Source: Pyropia yezoensis
Lineage: Eukaryota > Rhodophyta > Bangiophyceae > Bangiales > Bangiaceae
Length of the DNA stretch: 64,000 nucleotides
Assembly: GCA_009829735.1 (NCBI GenBank)
Contig: CM020619.1
Span: forward strand, 812,590 to 876,589
Direction of reading: 5' to 3'
Made by a program: the position numbers and the translations under genes. Numbering within the stretch: the stretch's first letter is position 1; the number at the start of each line of letters is the position of its first letter. Below, one piece after another: positions 1-9,010 of the stretch. The notes under the pieces were generated by a model. The model was given only the letters and a program-made list of their open reading frames with translations. It was not told the origin of the DNA and ran no database searches.

Positions 1-187
1 CTGCTTTCAAACGCTGGTGCAGGCAAGTGCTTAGTCCTCGGAGTGGTGGACCACAGCTCGGCACGTGTCCCAAACTCGAAGCGCGTTGAAAGAAGGAGGA
101 TGCCAAAGAACTTTAAAACCTCCCCCGGTGCGGTAGTCGGATGGCCCTTGACCACCAACCTTGCCGAGGTCAAGACCACCATCCGTG

Positions 188-949
188 TCAGCTGGTCGGG
201 CGGGAAGACAGCCAGAAAGTAGTCCAGTGGCGAGCGCGTACGCCCGGTGCCGACAGAGTCCCCCCTCTCCGTGATAATCTCGCCGCCAAGCGTGCGACGG
301 ACCACTGGCCGCGTGCGGCAGGGCCACCGATTGGCTGCAACACGTCAGCAGGCCCCCACTTGAAGCCGTGGGCCACGACGGGTGTTGGCTGCGCTGTCGT
401 ACCCGTCGCGGCGGCGGCAGCTGCGGCGGACAGGGGTGAGGAAGAGAGTGCGGTGAGAGCCCGCTGGCTTGGGGGGTCCGCAGGGGACTCGAGGGAGGAG
501 GACGCCAGAGGGAGGCCCGCCTGGCTCGGCCGGTCGCACTGAGGCTCGCGAGGAGGGAGTGGGGAACGGGGACCACGTGACAGGAGGGGAGCACCTGGCC
601 CGGCAGTGGACGCGCCGCCGACTGGCCCATTCACTTGGCTGCCCGCCTCGTCCAAGGTCTCGAGTGGAGAAGGGGTGCCGTCGGCCGAGGGAGCGTATCC
701 GGTCCGCACGTTCCGCAGCCCAAGGCACTTTTCCACCTCGTACCCGGACATGCGCCAGCGCGCTGTGACCGTCGTCACCAACCGGTTGTTTTTGTTCTTG
801 TCTCTGCGAAACGCCGTCACGCAACCGTCGACCAACTTGGTAGTTGCAGCACTTCCGTACAGCCGCGCACACTCAGAGTAGTGCTTGATGTGCACGGCCT
901 TGGCGTGGACTGCTGCGTCAATGCTCAATCGGCTGTCCGACTTCCCCAT
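188..949 (-). CDS. N-terminal part of an unrecognised protein, possibly piggyBac-like
   Basis: A 253-codon frame starts with ATG at 949 and reads toward the left window edge. The first 85 residues look like real protein. A segment with HYSECARLYGSAATTKL and a following beta-rich stretch ending in LRNVRTG recalls the small region that precedes piggyBac-type (DDE_Tnp_1_7) transposase domains in oomycete and algal proteins. That likeness is from memory and weak. The remainder is Ala/Pro/Ser-rich and may be linker or read into an intron. No catalytic domain is visible, and one could lie to the left of the window. Other frames here are also open because of the high GC content. Confidence 0.35.
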   Translation of the reverse strand: MGKSDSRLSIDAAVHAKAVHIKHYSECARLYGSAATTKLVDGCVTAFRRDKNKNNRLVTTVTARWRMSGYEVEKCLGLRNVRTGYAPSADGTPSPLETLDEAGSQVNGPVGGASTAGPGAPLLSRGPRSPLPPREPQCDRPSQAGLPLASSSLESPADPPSQRALTALSSSPLSAAAAAAATGTTAQPTPVVAHGFKWGPADVLQPIGGPAARGQWSVARLAARLSRRGGTLSAPGVRARHWTTFWLSSRPTS

Positions 950-1734
950 GGTTAAAAATCCAGCGCGGGAAGGGAAAAGCGTAGGTCAGCGTAGGGGGGG
1001 GCCAAGAGGTCAGAGGCGGGGGGCGGGCAGGGGAAAGTCCAAAGGGGGCGCGGGGCCGGGCGGGAAACCACAGGGGTGGCGGGGGGGTCCGGAGAAGTTC
1101 TCAGGGGGGCACTGGGCCGGGGGGGAAGCCAGAGGGGTGGACGGGGGCGGAGAGGTAGGGGTGTTCGCGGAGATGGCGGCAGAAAGGCGGGCCCCGTCAC
1201 CAGCTGCTGCCTCCTTGCGCCGCGCAGACGGAGCGGCAAACCAGGAGGGGTCGAGCGCGTGACCGTCCCCCATGCCATGCACCCGCGTCGGCACGCGACA
1301 TGTACGTGGCGTCATCCCTCATCCAATGCACCCCGGAGCGCATGCGAGCGTGTGCTGGGGGGGAGGGGTGAGAGCAGATGGGTGGCGAGGTCGCGCCCTT
1401 TTTTCCCGCGCTATGCTCTGAGCGCAAGCGCGCGCGTGCTGCCAGGGAGGCTCAGGTGGCGCGCTGGGGCGTCTGGCGCAGAGTCACGGACGGGACTGCG
1501 CGGGAGCACAGGAGTGACCTTCTGCGAGACTGGCAGGAAAGTCCGCCTTGCCGTGAAACTACTGAGAGTTTAGGGACCATAATTGGCTCCAAGGGTAAAC
1601 AGACAGCGCTGACCACGTTTCTGCAGTCAGAAAACAGACAGGAAGACCCAGTCCACGAGAAAACTGGATTGAAGATGAGCTTCATATGAATCTAAAAGAT
1701 TCAAATGAAGCTCAAGGTAGAATAGACACTAGCG
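950..1734. other. Non-coding stretch, G-rich
   Basis: No supportable gene. Positions 985-1150 consist of G-runs separated by short spacers on the plus strand and could form G-quadruplexes. Positions 1560-1734 have average composition and no recognisable signal. Confidence 0.4.
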
Positions 1735-1743
1735 GCAGGGGTA

Positions 1744-1864
1744 CATGATTAAACGAGTTTGAGTTCGCCCTTCGATTACACTGGCGGAATCGCTGTTCGC
1801 CCCTCGGGGGGGCGAATTCTGATACCGCGCGGCACAGACCCGTCTGGGGGGATGAGTTCGCCCA
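1744..1864 (+). repeat. Outer inverted repeat, left arm
   Basis: Reads GATTAAAC, then GAGTTCGCCCTTCG, then AATCGCTGTTCGCCCC and again GAGTTCGCCC. Each block reappears in the same order in the reverse complement of 6977-7076, with scattered substitutions between the blocks. The motif (A)GTTCGCCC is repeated within the arm. Confidence 0.75.
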
Positions 1865-2766
1865 TCGGGCGAGGCTGCCCCCGGTCAGCCCATCTGACAG
1901 TAGCCTCAAGGAACTCCAACTCATTCCTCGTGGTGCGGAGTAGGTACTTGCGACACTTGTATTGCTAGACACTAGAGAACACGTACTGCTACACTAGTAC
2001 GGCTGATTTTGCGTTCATCGTGACCCTCGCAGGTATCAAACCTTCATCCCTCCCCTGTCATTTTCTGTCCCCCCCTTCCATGCACGGTATAGCTCGATGA
2101 CGCTACCCGCTTTTCCCTCCCCCCACTTAACCCTCCCCCCTCCCATGCCGCATGCAAAAGGGGGCAGCATTGGAATTCCCCTTGTCTTCCCCCTGCTAAA
2201 ACTCCACCTTCGTCTGTGGCATGCACTACACCCCTGCGGATCCATCTCCTCAACAACCTCGGTCAGTGTCTCACCGCCCTACACCCCTCTACTCACCCAG
2301 TCCGCAGCCGCAGCAAGCCCCGCCAGTGCCCAAGCACCTCCCCCCCCCCTATCCCATAGCAGCAAAGGTAGCGACGATAACGGAGGTGAGACCCTCTCGC
2401 GCACAAAGCAGTCCTGCCCCAGTCAGACAAAAGACTAGCATCGGGCCAGATGGGGGGGCAGGGCCAGGAAGCTAGCACAAGTCAGTGGGAGGCAAGCAGT
2501 AGAGGAGGGGAGTGGGAGTGCTGGGGGATGTGAGGGGAGGGAAGGGGGAGGGACCATGGAGATGGCGATGGAAACGGGGAAGGAAGGAAGGGACGGGCGA
2601 GAGAGAGAGCGATAGGCGACGAAGGGGCGTCACCGCGAGGAGCACGGTACCAGCCGATGCATCGCTGGGTGGGGGGGGGGTCGCATTCGTGGCACTCGGA
2701 CTCGGCATGGGCCGAGTGCCCGCCTCCTCCGCCCTGGCGGACGGGGTGTCCCCTTCCCCAGCTGAT

Positions 2767-2836
2767 CCCCTGCAGCGTGAAGGAATCGGGCAAGACAGCT
2801 CTCACATGAAATCGTGTGAATACTGGATGTGAAAGC
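2767..2836 (+). repeat. Inner inverted repeat, left arm
   Basis: The reverse complement reads TTTCACA, CAGTATTCAC, TGTGAGAGCT and CTGCAGGGG in order. These blocks occur in the same order and with similar spacing at 5788-5859. Confidence 0.65.
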
Positions 2837-3049
2837 TATTTCGTCCAATCACATCGTTGCAAGAGCCGCCCCATCCCGCCGCATGCGCCACCCAGTCAGT
2901 CACCAGTTCAGACACTACAGACACTATCGATGGAGGGCGACAGACGTTGGACATGCCAGTCGTCCATGTCCGTCGTCCGAGCATGTCTGAGGGATGTCAA
3001 TCTCACCTCACGATCGTCTGTAACACGTAGAGCCACGTGGTCGTCGTCA

Positions 3050-3790
3050 TCACCGCCGCAGCACCCGCCGCGTGCTGCGGCGCCCGCCGCCTGGCCGGGT
3101 GCTGCGGCGCCCGCAGCGTGCTGCGGCACCCGCCTCCTAGCCGCCTGATGCGGCGCCCGCATCCAGCTGCGGCTCCCGGCGCCTGGACCCCTGCTGCGGC
3201 GCCCACGGCCTGCTGCGGCGCCCGCCGCCTGCTGGCGCCGGCCGCCTGCCGGTGCCGGCCGCCTGCTGCGGCGTCCACCACCTCGCCGCGTGCTGCGGCG
3301 GCCGCCGCCTGGCCGCGTGCTGCGGCGCCCGCCGCCTGCTGCAGTGCCTCTCGCCTGCTGCGGCGCCCGCACCTAGCTGCGGCGACCGCCGCCTGGCTGC
3401 GTGCGGCGGCACCCGCCGCCTGGCCGCCTGCTGCGGCGCCAGCGGCCTGCTGCGGAGCCCGCCGCCTGCTGGTCCCGGCCGCGTGCTGCGGCGCCCTCCG
3501 CCCGACCGCGTGCTGCGGCGCCTTCCACCTGGCCGCGTTCTGCGGCACCTGCCGCCTGCTCCGGCGCCCGTCGCCTGCTGCGGCGCCCGCAGTCAGCTTC
3601 GGCGGCCGCCGCCTGGCCGCCTGCTGCGGCGCCCGCCGCCAGCTGCGGCGCCTGCCACTTGCTGGCGCCGGCCGCGTGCTGCGTCTCCCGCCACCTGGCT
3701 GCTTGCTGCGGCACCCTCCACCTGGCCGCCTGGTGCGGCGCCCGCCGCCTGGGGCGGCGCCCACTGCCAGCAGCAGCGCCCACCTGCTTG
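3050..3790 (+). repeat. Degenerate GC-rich tandem repeat
   Basis: About 740 bases are built from variants of a roughly 27-30 base unit around GCCGCCTGGCCGC, GTGCTGCGGCGCC and CCGCCTGCTG. Long frames are open on both strands (3037-4638 plus, 3003-3995 minus). They encode only alternating Ala/Arg/Pro/Cys low-complexity sequence and are best seen as a by-product of the repeat. Confidence 0.7.
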
Positions 3791-4299
3791 AGCGCCCGCT
3801 GACCGCGGCAATGCCTGTTGCCGGCACCAGCACCACCACTGGCCTCTGGCCGCAGCGGCTGCCCCTAGCCACGGCGCCCGTCCCGCGTCTGCGCCCGTCG
3901 GCTGGAGCGGCATTCGCCGCCCGATGTGGCGCTGGGGTCCGCCGCATGCTCGGGGGCCCGCCGGGGGGCCCGCCTCCAGAAACAGCGCCCGCCACCTGTG
4001 GTTACTCCCATTTCCCGCTGCGGCCCCCGTCGCCGGCTGCAGCGTCTGCCGCCTACAGCCGCCCCCGTCGGCCACCGCGGCTCCCGCCAGCCGCTGTCCA
4101 CCCGCCCCTTGTTTGCCCGTCCCCGCTGCGGCGCCCTTTTCCCACAGCGGCGCCCGCCCCGTTTTCTGTCAACGGCTTTCCGCGGCTGCGTCCCACCTCC
4201 CTTGCAATGTCCCCCCCCCCCGCCCACTTCTGCGCTGGCGACCACCGTCGCTCCCGCCGCCCGCTGTGGCGCTCACTCATCCCTTTTCACTGCCCCCTG

Positions 4300-5670
4300 C
4301 TGCTGCGCCTCTGGGTGTATGAATATGAGTCCCGTGGAGCTGGTAGCTCAGGAGAACAGAGTGCCGATGTCAACACTCCCGGGTGGATCGCGCTTCACAA
4401 TCACATAGGTTTGTTTGTACCTATAGACATTCCTATCAGCGTCTTTCACATTCTTCGCCCTTGCTGTGACGTCTTAGTAATTACAACAGCACGCACCTCT
4501 TGTATGCTTTCCCTCTTCACACAAGCCGACGTGTGCTGTTGGTCCCATGCCGCACCACGCTGTGCCTCCACCCACAACAAAGCATATTACACTGTTCCCG
4601 GCAATACCCCATCATTCAACAGCATTGCCTTTCCATGAGATACCAGCTGGCATCTGCAGGTTACCGCAGCACCAGGCCAACAAGAACACAAACCTGTTGT
4701 ACAGTCCAACACTCTCGCCAGTGTGCCGTCTGACCCCAATAGCAACACCTCAACAGCAAGTGTTTCTCATGAGAACACTGGGTTGCCAAGCATGTACTCG
4801 TACAAAGGAAAGTGGGTCTCCATGCACTATGCTCCCATAGCTTTCCGCCGTCCGTTGACGTGAGTGTGTGAAGATGACCAGGTCTGTGATAGAGAAATTA
4901 TTTACCTGCTTCAACTATCAAGTACGACAATTATGAAACGCGGAAACGTATCCCCATAGAATTTTTATTGCAATTAGTGTACGCAAGCTTCTCAGGGTGC
5001 TGATTGGACCAACGGCAGGTGAAAATGCATTTACTGACTAAGAGTTGATGCTCGCGAACAGGAAGTATAACTGTACACCCAGCTCTGTGAAATTGTTGAT
5101 GCAAAAGTGGGTATTTCATCATGGGTTGTTTCATGCTACGGCAGCCGAAAAGCGTTAGTAGGCTTGGCGGCCCGCTGTTCTCCCACCTTCGCCCACACCC
5201 CCCTTGCTCCATCATCCACCCTTCCGCCACAAGTTCTACGGAACTGAGTATGCGGACACCCGGAGCGCCGAGGGCTGAAGCTTCAAGCCTCGTCGGTGTG
5301 AAGCCTCCCACGGGGGGGAGGAGGGGGGGGGCGGCAGCGGCATCTCATCGAGCTTTGAGAAAGCAGAGGGAGCAGGGAGCGGCCAGGTCCGCCCATAAGA
5401 CATGGAGCATGACAGGCATCGAGGGTCGTACTCGGCAGTTCTAGCTAGGCAAGGCACGATGGTTGATATGGTGTCCTGTCGCGTGAAGAGGACGGGAGGC
5501 CAGTGGCGGACTGACGAATGGGAGCGGCAAGGGGACGACCTCTCAGCTCGATCGTTCCGCCGCTTCTACTCTCGCAATCTTCCACAATGATGCCATCAAG
5601 ATGCGAGTGCTTTGTTCTCTGAGGGCCGTCACAGCGTCCGAAATCACCAATCCAGAAATCGCTGCCAAGC
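4300..5670. other. Core of the inverted-repeat element, no gene recognised
   Basis: Composition drops to average GC. Frames here are short, for example 4931-5311 on the minus strand (126 codons), and match no family I know. No transposase motif was seen. Confidence 0.35.
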
Positions 5671-5677
5671 CAGCCCG

Positions 5678-5748
5678 CGCAGGCGCGGGCGGGCGCGGGC
5701 GGGCGCGGGCGGGCGCGAGCGGGCGAACCCCCCCCCCCCCCCCCCCCG
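5678..5748 (+). repeat. GGGCGCGGGC microsatellite followed by a poly-C run
   Basis: The 10-base unit GGGCGCGGGC is repeated about four times and runs directly into a run of 19 or so cytosines. It sits just inside the right inner inverted repeat. Confidence 0.8.
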
Positions 5749-5787
5749 GGCGAGCGAAGCGAGCCCCCCGCCCGCTCCCCCCCATCA

Positions 5788-5859
5788 GGTTTCACACACA
5801 GTATTCACTAGATATCGTGTGAGAGCTATTTTGTGCTTTTCCTGCCTCCCCTGCAGGGG
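5788..5859 (-). repeat. Inner inverted repeat, right arm
   Basis: Partner of 2767-2836. Shared blocks are TTTCACA, CAGTATTCAC, TGTGAGAGCT and CTGCAGGGG. Confidence 0.65.
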
Positions 5860-6976
5860 CCCCCCGCCAAGGGCGCGCATTCACTGGGGGGTCGTGCTCC
5901 TTTGAGTCGAGGAAAAGTGCGCGCTTTTCTTTACCAATCATCGTCCAGATCGGTGGCACGCGCAACATGAACGAGCCCTCGTCCAATCACCAGGCGGATT
6001 GGCTGCGACGCACCCGGGCCCAGGCTGGCTGCCTGTGGCTCAATTGAGGGTGCACACTGCCACCACCCCGCGTCCTCGCCCCCATTCAGTGGGGCGCCCA
6101 TTGACGCGCCGTGCAGGCCCTGTGCCTTCGCCTCCTGCCGATACGGTGACCTCCGCCCCCTCCGTCCCCTCCGACCTTCCCCGCAACCCGCAACCCGCCC
6201 CCTTCATGCCCTCGTTATCCCCCTCCCCCACTCGCTCCCCCCCCCCCTCGACCCCTCTGTATCACCCTCCCTCTCTCCCTCTTGGGCATGGTGACACACA
6301 CTGACTGTTCCCTCCCGCCATCCCCTCCCACCGCTGACTGGGGAGGGGCGGTATTCTACGGAGGGAAAGGGTGGTGCCCGTGAAGAGGGGGAGGGAGCGG
6401 TTCATGGGGACGCTCATTTGTTGTGGACGGGCGGGCCGGAGTAGCTCGTTGGATGGCGACGGACACGGCTGACGACGGGCAGCGGGAAGAGATGGTGTAG
6501 TCGACCGCTGGTGTATGATGCGTGGGAGGAGGGAGGCGGCGGAGGGGAGGGCGGACTGGGAACTAGACGCCGTGTGTCAGCGACCAAGGCGATGTGTGGG
6601 GCGGGAGGGGACTTTGGCTGTTCATGTTGCTTGATTGACGCGTCGTATTGGTGTGGCTGATGCGTCCGGGAGGTAGCTAGTAGGCGAGGGGTAGCATTGG
6701 GGCGAGGGGGCTGAAGATGGGAGGTAGGGGGGGAAGGCAGGAGGTCAATGAGGCGCAGGGCAGGTGGAGGTGGAGGGTAGCCGACGGAGGGGGGGGGAGG
6801 ATTAGGGTTAAACAACAATTCTAGACCAAACCTAAGAAGAATATATCAATGACCATAGGCAGGGAGTTGCTTGCGCTCCGCGAGTTACCACACAGCGAGA
6901 AGAACTGTCTCAGGGCACAGCGAAATCGCAACGTACCGGTTGCTCATCGCACGGCCGGACCATGACAACTGATCAG

Positions 6977-7076
6977 GGGCGAACTCACCTCCATAGCGGT
7001 GCTCGAATCGCACCTGGGGCGAACAGCGATTTCACCAGTGCAAACGAAGGGCGAACTCGAACTGGTTTAATCACCC
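6977..7076 (-). repeat. Outer inverted repeat, right arm
   Basis: Partner of 1744-1864 in opposite orientation. On the plus strand it ends in GGTTTAATCACCC. It carries GGGCGAAC three times, the complement of the repeated motif in the left arm. Confidence 0.75.
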
Positions 7077-7369
7077 TCGGCAGGGGCGCACCGAGTAGAG
7101 CTGGCACTGCGCATCGAGCTTCCCGTGCTGGGGCGAGGCGTCGAAGGAAGGAAGGAACACAAGATGGAAGGAAGGTTGTGCGATTTTCAGGAAGGATGTT
7201 CGTCGCACAGCCGAAAAAGTGCAGCGAAATGCACATCTAATCTGAATGTGGGCAATGGACACAAATGGCACCCAGGCCGGAGCCCCCGAACAAGTGTGCG
7301 GCAGACGGGCCGCTGGCGTCACGAGACGGCGTCCCCCCCCGCGCGCGCGCGTGCGTCAACCGCACGCCT

Positions 7370-8110
7370 GGCCCCAACGCAGCACGCGTGCGCGCCGCGC
7401 AGGGCCGAGGGGGAGGGGGGGACGGGGGGGGGGGTCGGCGGCGGGGGGGGACCGGGGGGCGGGGGGGGGGGGACGGGTGGGGCGGGGGGGCGGGAGGGGG
7501 GGGAGTGGCCCAGCCTAGGCTGCGATGACTGTGCCACCGCATCCGCCCCCCCCCCGCACCTGTTGATTCGGGCCCATCCGCGCAATACGTATCGACCACG
7601 GCAGCGCGTGCGTTGCTGGGTGGCGCGGCGGCGCGCCTGTGGGGAGGGGGGGGGGGCGGGGGGGGGCGGAGCGGCCCAGCCTGGACTGCGAAGACCGTGC
7701 CACCGCACCCACCCCCCCCCCACCTGCTGATTCGGGCCCATCCGCGCATATGTATCGTCTCTGGCACGGCGGCGCGGTTGTCGGGGGGGGGGGGGGTTGG
7801 GGGGGGGAGGAGCGGCCGAGCTTGGGCTGCGATGGCTGTGACACCGCACGCCCCCCCCCCCCCACCCGCTGATTCGGGCCCATTCGCGCATATGTATCGT
7901 CTCTGGCACGGCGGCGCGGCTGTGGGGGGGGGGGGGGGACGGGGGGGGGAGGAGCGGCCGAGCTTGGGCTGCGATGGCTGTGATACCGAACCCCCCCCCC
8001 CCCCCCCCGGCTGATTCGGGCTCATTCGCTCCTATGTATCGTCCACGGCAGCGTGCGTTTTGCTGGGTTGCGCGGCGGCGCGGCTGTGGGGGAGGGGGGG
8101 GAACGGGGCC
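7370..8110 (+). repeat. Minisatellite, 142-164-base unit, about 4.5 copies
   Basis: The anchor GATTCGGGCYCAT recurs at 7565, 7729, 7871 and 8013, giving periods of 164, 142 and 142. Each unit contains a long G-run block, GGCTGCGATG and a poly-C block. Length differences come from the G and C runs. Long Gly/Pro-rich frames on both strands here are by-products. Confidence 0.85.
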
Positions 8111-8417
8111 CCGAGGGAGGCCTCCCCTCGCAACGACCACCCCCGCTCTGTCTGTCGCCGCTCTGCCTGTGCACAAGTATGTTCCCTCGTTGATGCATAT
8201 GCGGGTGATTGACGGCGGCAGTAGCGTCCACGCTAGCCTGCAGCACTCGCTGGATACAGCCTCTTTGGTGCATTTCCCCGTGCTTTGTTTTGTGCGTGTG
8301 TGTCAGTCGTTGGGGGGGGGTGCGAGTACGGGTGGTCGTCCAGGGGGCATTCAGGGGTGCGAGTGGAGAGGAGAGTATGCTTTTACTTATCTACATAGCT
8401 GGCTGGTGGTCCATCAG
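8111..8417. other. Unannotated flank of the LTR element
   Basis: No gene or repeat seen. With 28343 onward it forms the pre-insertion locus; the sequence would join at the GTGGG target site. Confidence 0.4.
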
Positions 8418-8422
8418 GTGGG
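8418..8422 (+). repeat. Target-site duplication, left
   Basis: GTGGG, identical to 28338-28342. Confidence 0.9.
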
Positions 8423-8785
8423 TGTAGCAATATGGTTGTCCGTATTGTGACCCTAATATTAGGGGGGCTACTTCTAATCCTTAACTTCCAATTTGAGAGT
8501 CCGAGCTGGTCACGGTATCTATAAGTTACGTATGACCAGAGGGACTTGCATCTTGGGGTGGAGGGTAGTTAGTAGTGTCTCCGAGGGTTTATAACGAGGG
8601 GGCCGGTGGCGAATCCACCGCCGGCCAAGGTAGAACAACAAACCCCTCCCATTTGGGCTCCCATCTTGGTCCCGTGGCTTGCGCTCCAAGGACAGCAACC
8701 TTGGCCTCCCGGTGACGTTGGCGCCGATCCCCCTTGGTGAGTGTTCCCTGAGAGTGGACGTGCGACGGATTCCTATTGTGCTACA
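8423..8785 (+). repeat. 5' LTR, copy 1
   Basis: 363 bp, beginning TGTAGCAATATGG and ending ATTGTGCTACA, so the ends form a perfect 7-bp inverted repeat. It matches 27975-28337 with about one substitution and matches both LTRs of copy 2 in reverse. Confidence 0.95.
8588..8626 (+). promoter_or_regulatory. LTR TATA box and adjacent GC hairpin
   Basis: TTTATAA at 8588-8594 is the only good TATA-like motif in the LTR. It is followed at 8601-8626 by GGCCGGTGG...CCGCCGGCC, a strong stem. In copy 2 this stem is a perfect 9-bp inverted repeat (GGCCGGCGG/CCGCCGGCC). By position it would lie at or near the start of the genomic RNA; this is inferred. Confidence 0.5.
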
Positions 8786-8786
8786 T

Positions 8787-8804
8787 TGGTGGAGCAGCAG
8801 GGGA
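8787..8804 (+). other. Primer-binding site
   Basis: TGGTGGAGCAGCAGGGGA starts one base after the LTR and is conserved in all three copies. TGG plus a seven-base acceptor complement (GGAGCAG after the discriminator) fits tRNA priming. I cannot assign the tRNA; it is not the usual initiator-Met PBS. Confidence 0.6.
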
Positions 8805-9010
8805 CGGGTTTCCGTCACCCTTGTGGTGACGCCGTCTTCGGCCCTGGCACACGGATAGGGATCCGGTCCTTTTCTTGTACTCGTGGTGTTGCGACCTGAT
8901 CGATTGTGTTGAGCTTTTACCTGTGACTGTGACCTACTGTTACTCTCCCCAATCTACCCCCTCGCTCTCTTATTCGTGGTGGTCGTTGCGTCGGTTGACT
9001 GATTGTGACT

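Larger units (their letters stand above)
1735..7080. mobile_element. Putative long-TIR DNA element, non-autonomous
   Basis: Two pairs of inverted repeats are nested symmetrically: 1744-1864 with 6977-7076, and 2767-2836 with 5788-5859. Between them, both arms run through a pyrimidine-rich block and then a purine-rich block when read inward from their own end. This suggests arms of 1.1-1.3 kb that were once inverted copies and have diverged. The core (about 2.84-5.79 kb) holds a GC-rich repeat and AT-richer DNA with no recognisable transposase. The exact termini and a target duplication could not be fixed. The left end may start at CAGGGGTACATGATTAAAC. Alternatives are two solo elements in opposite orientation or a segmental inverted duplication. 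Confidence 0.5.

Noticed and set aside
3137..3412. CRISPR-like array in the GC repeat
   Set aside because: Units are degenerate and contiguous, with no constant spacer structure, in a eukaryotic context.
6795..6815. TTAGGG-like telomere repeat
   Set aside because: A single GATTAGGGTTAAAC occurrence, not an array.
7237..8176. Pro-rich minus-strand ORFs over the minisatellite
   Set aside because: They consist of translated G/C runs and repeat units.
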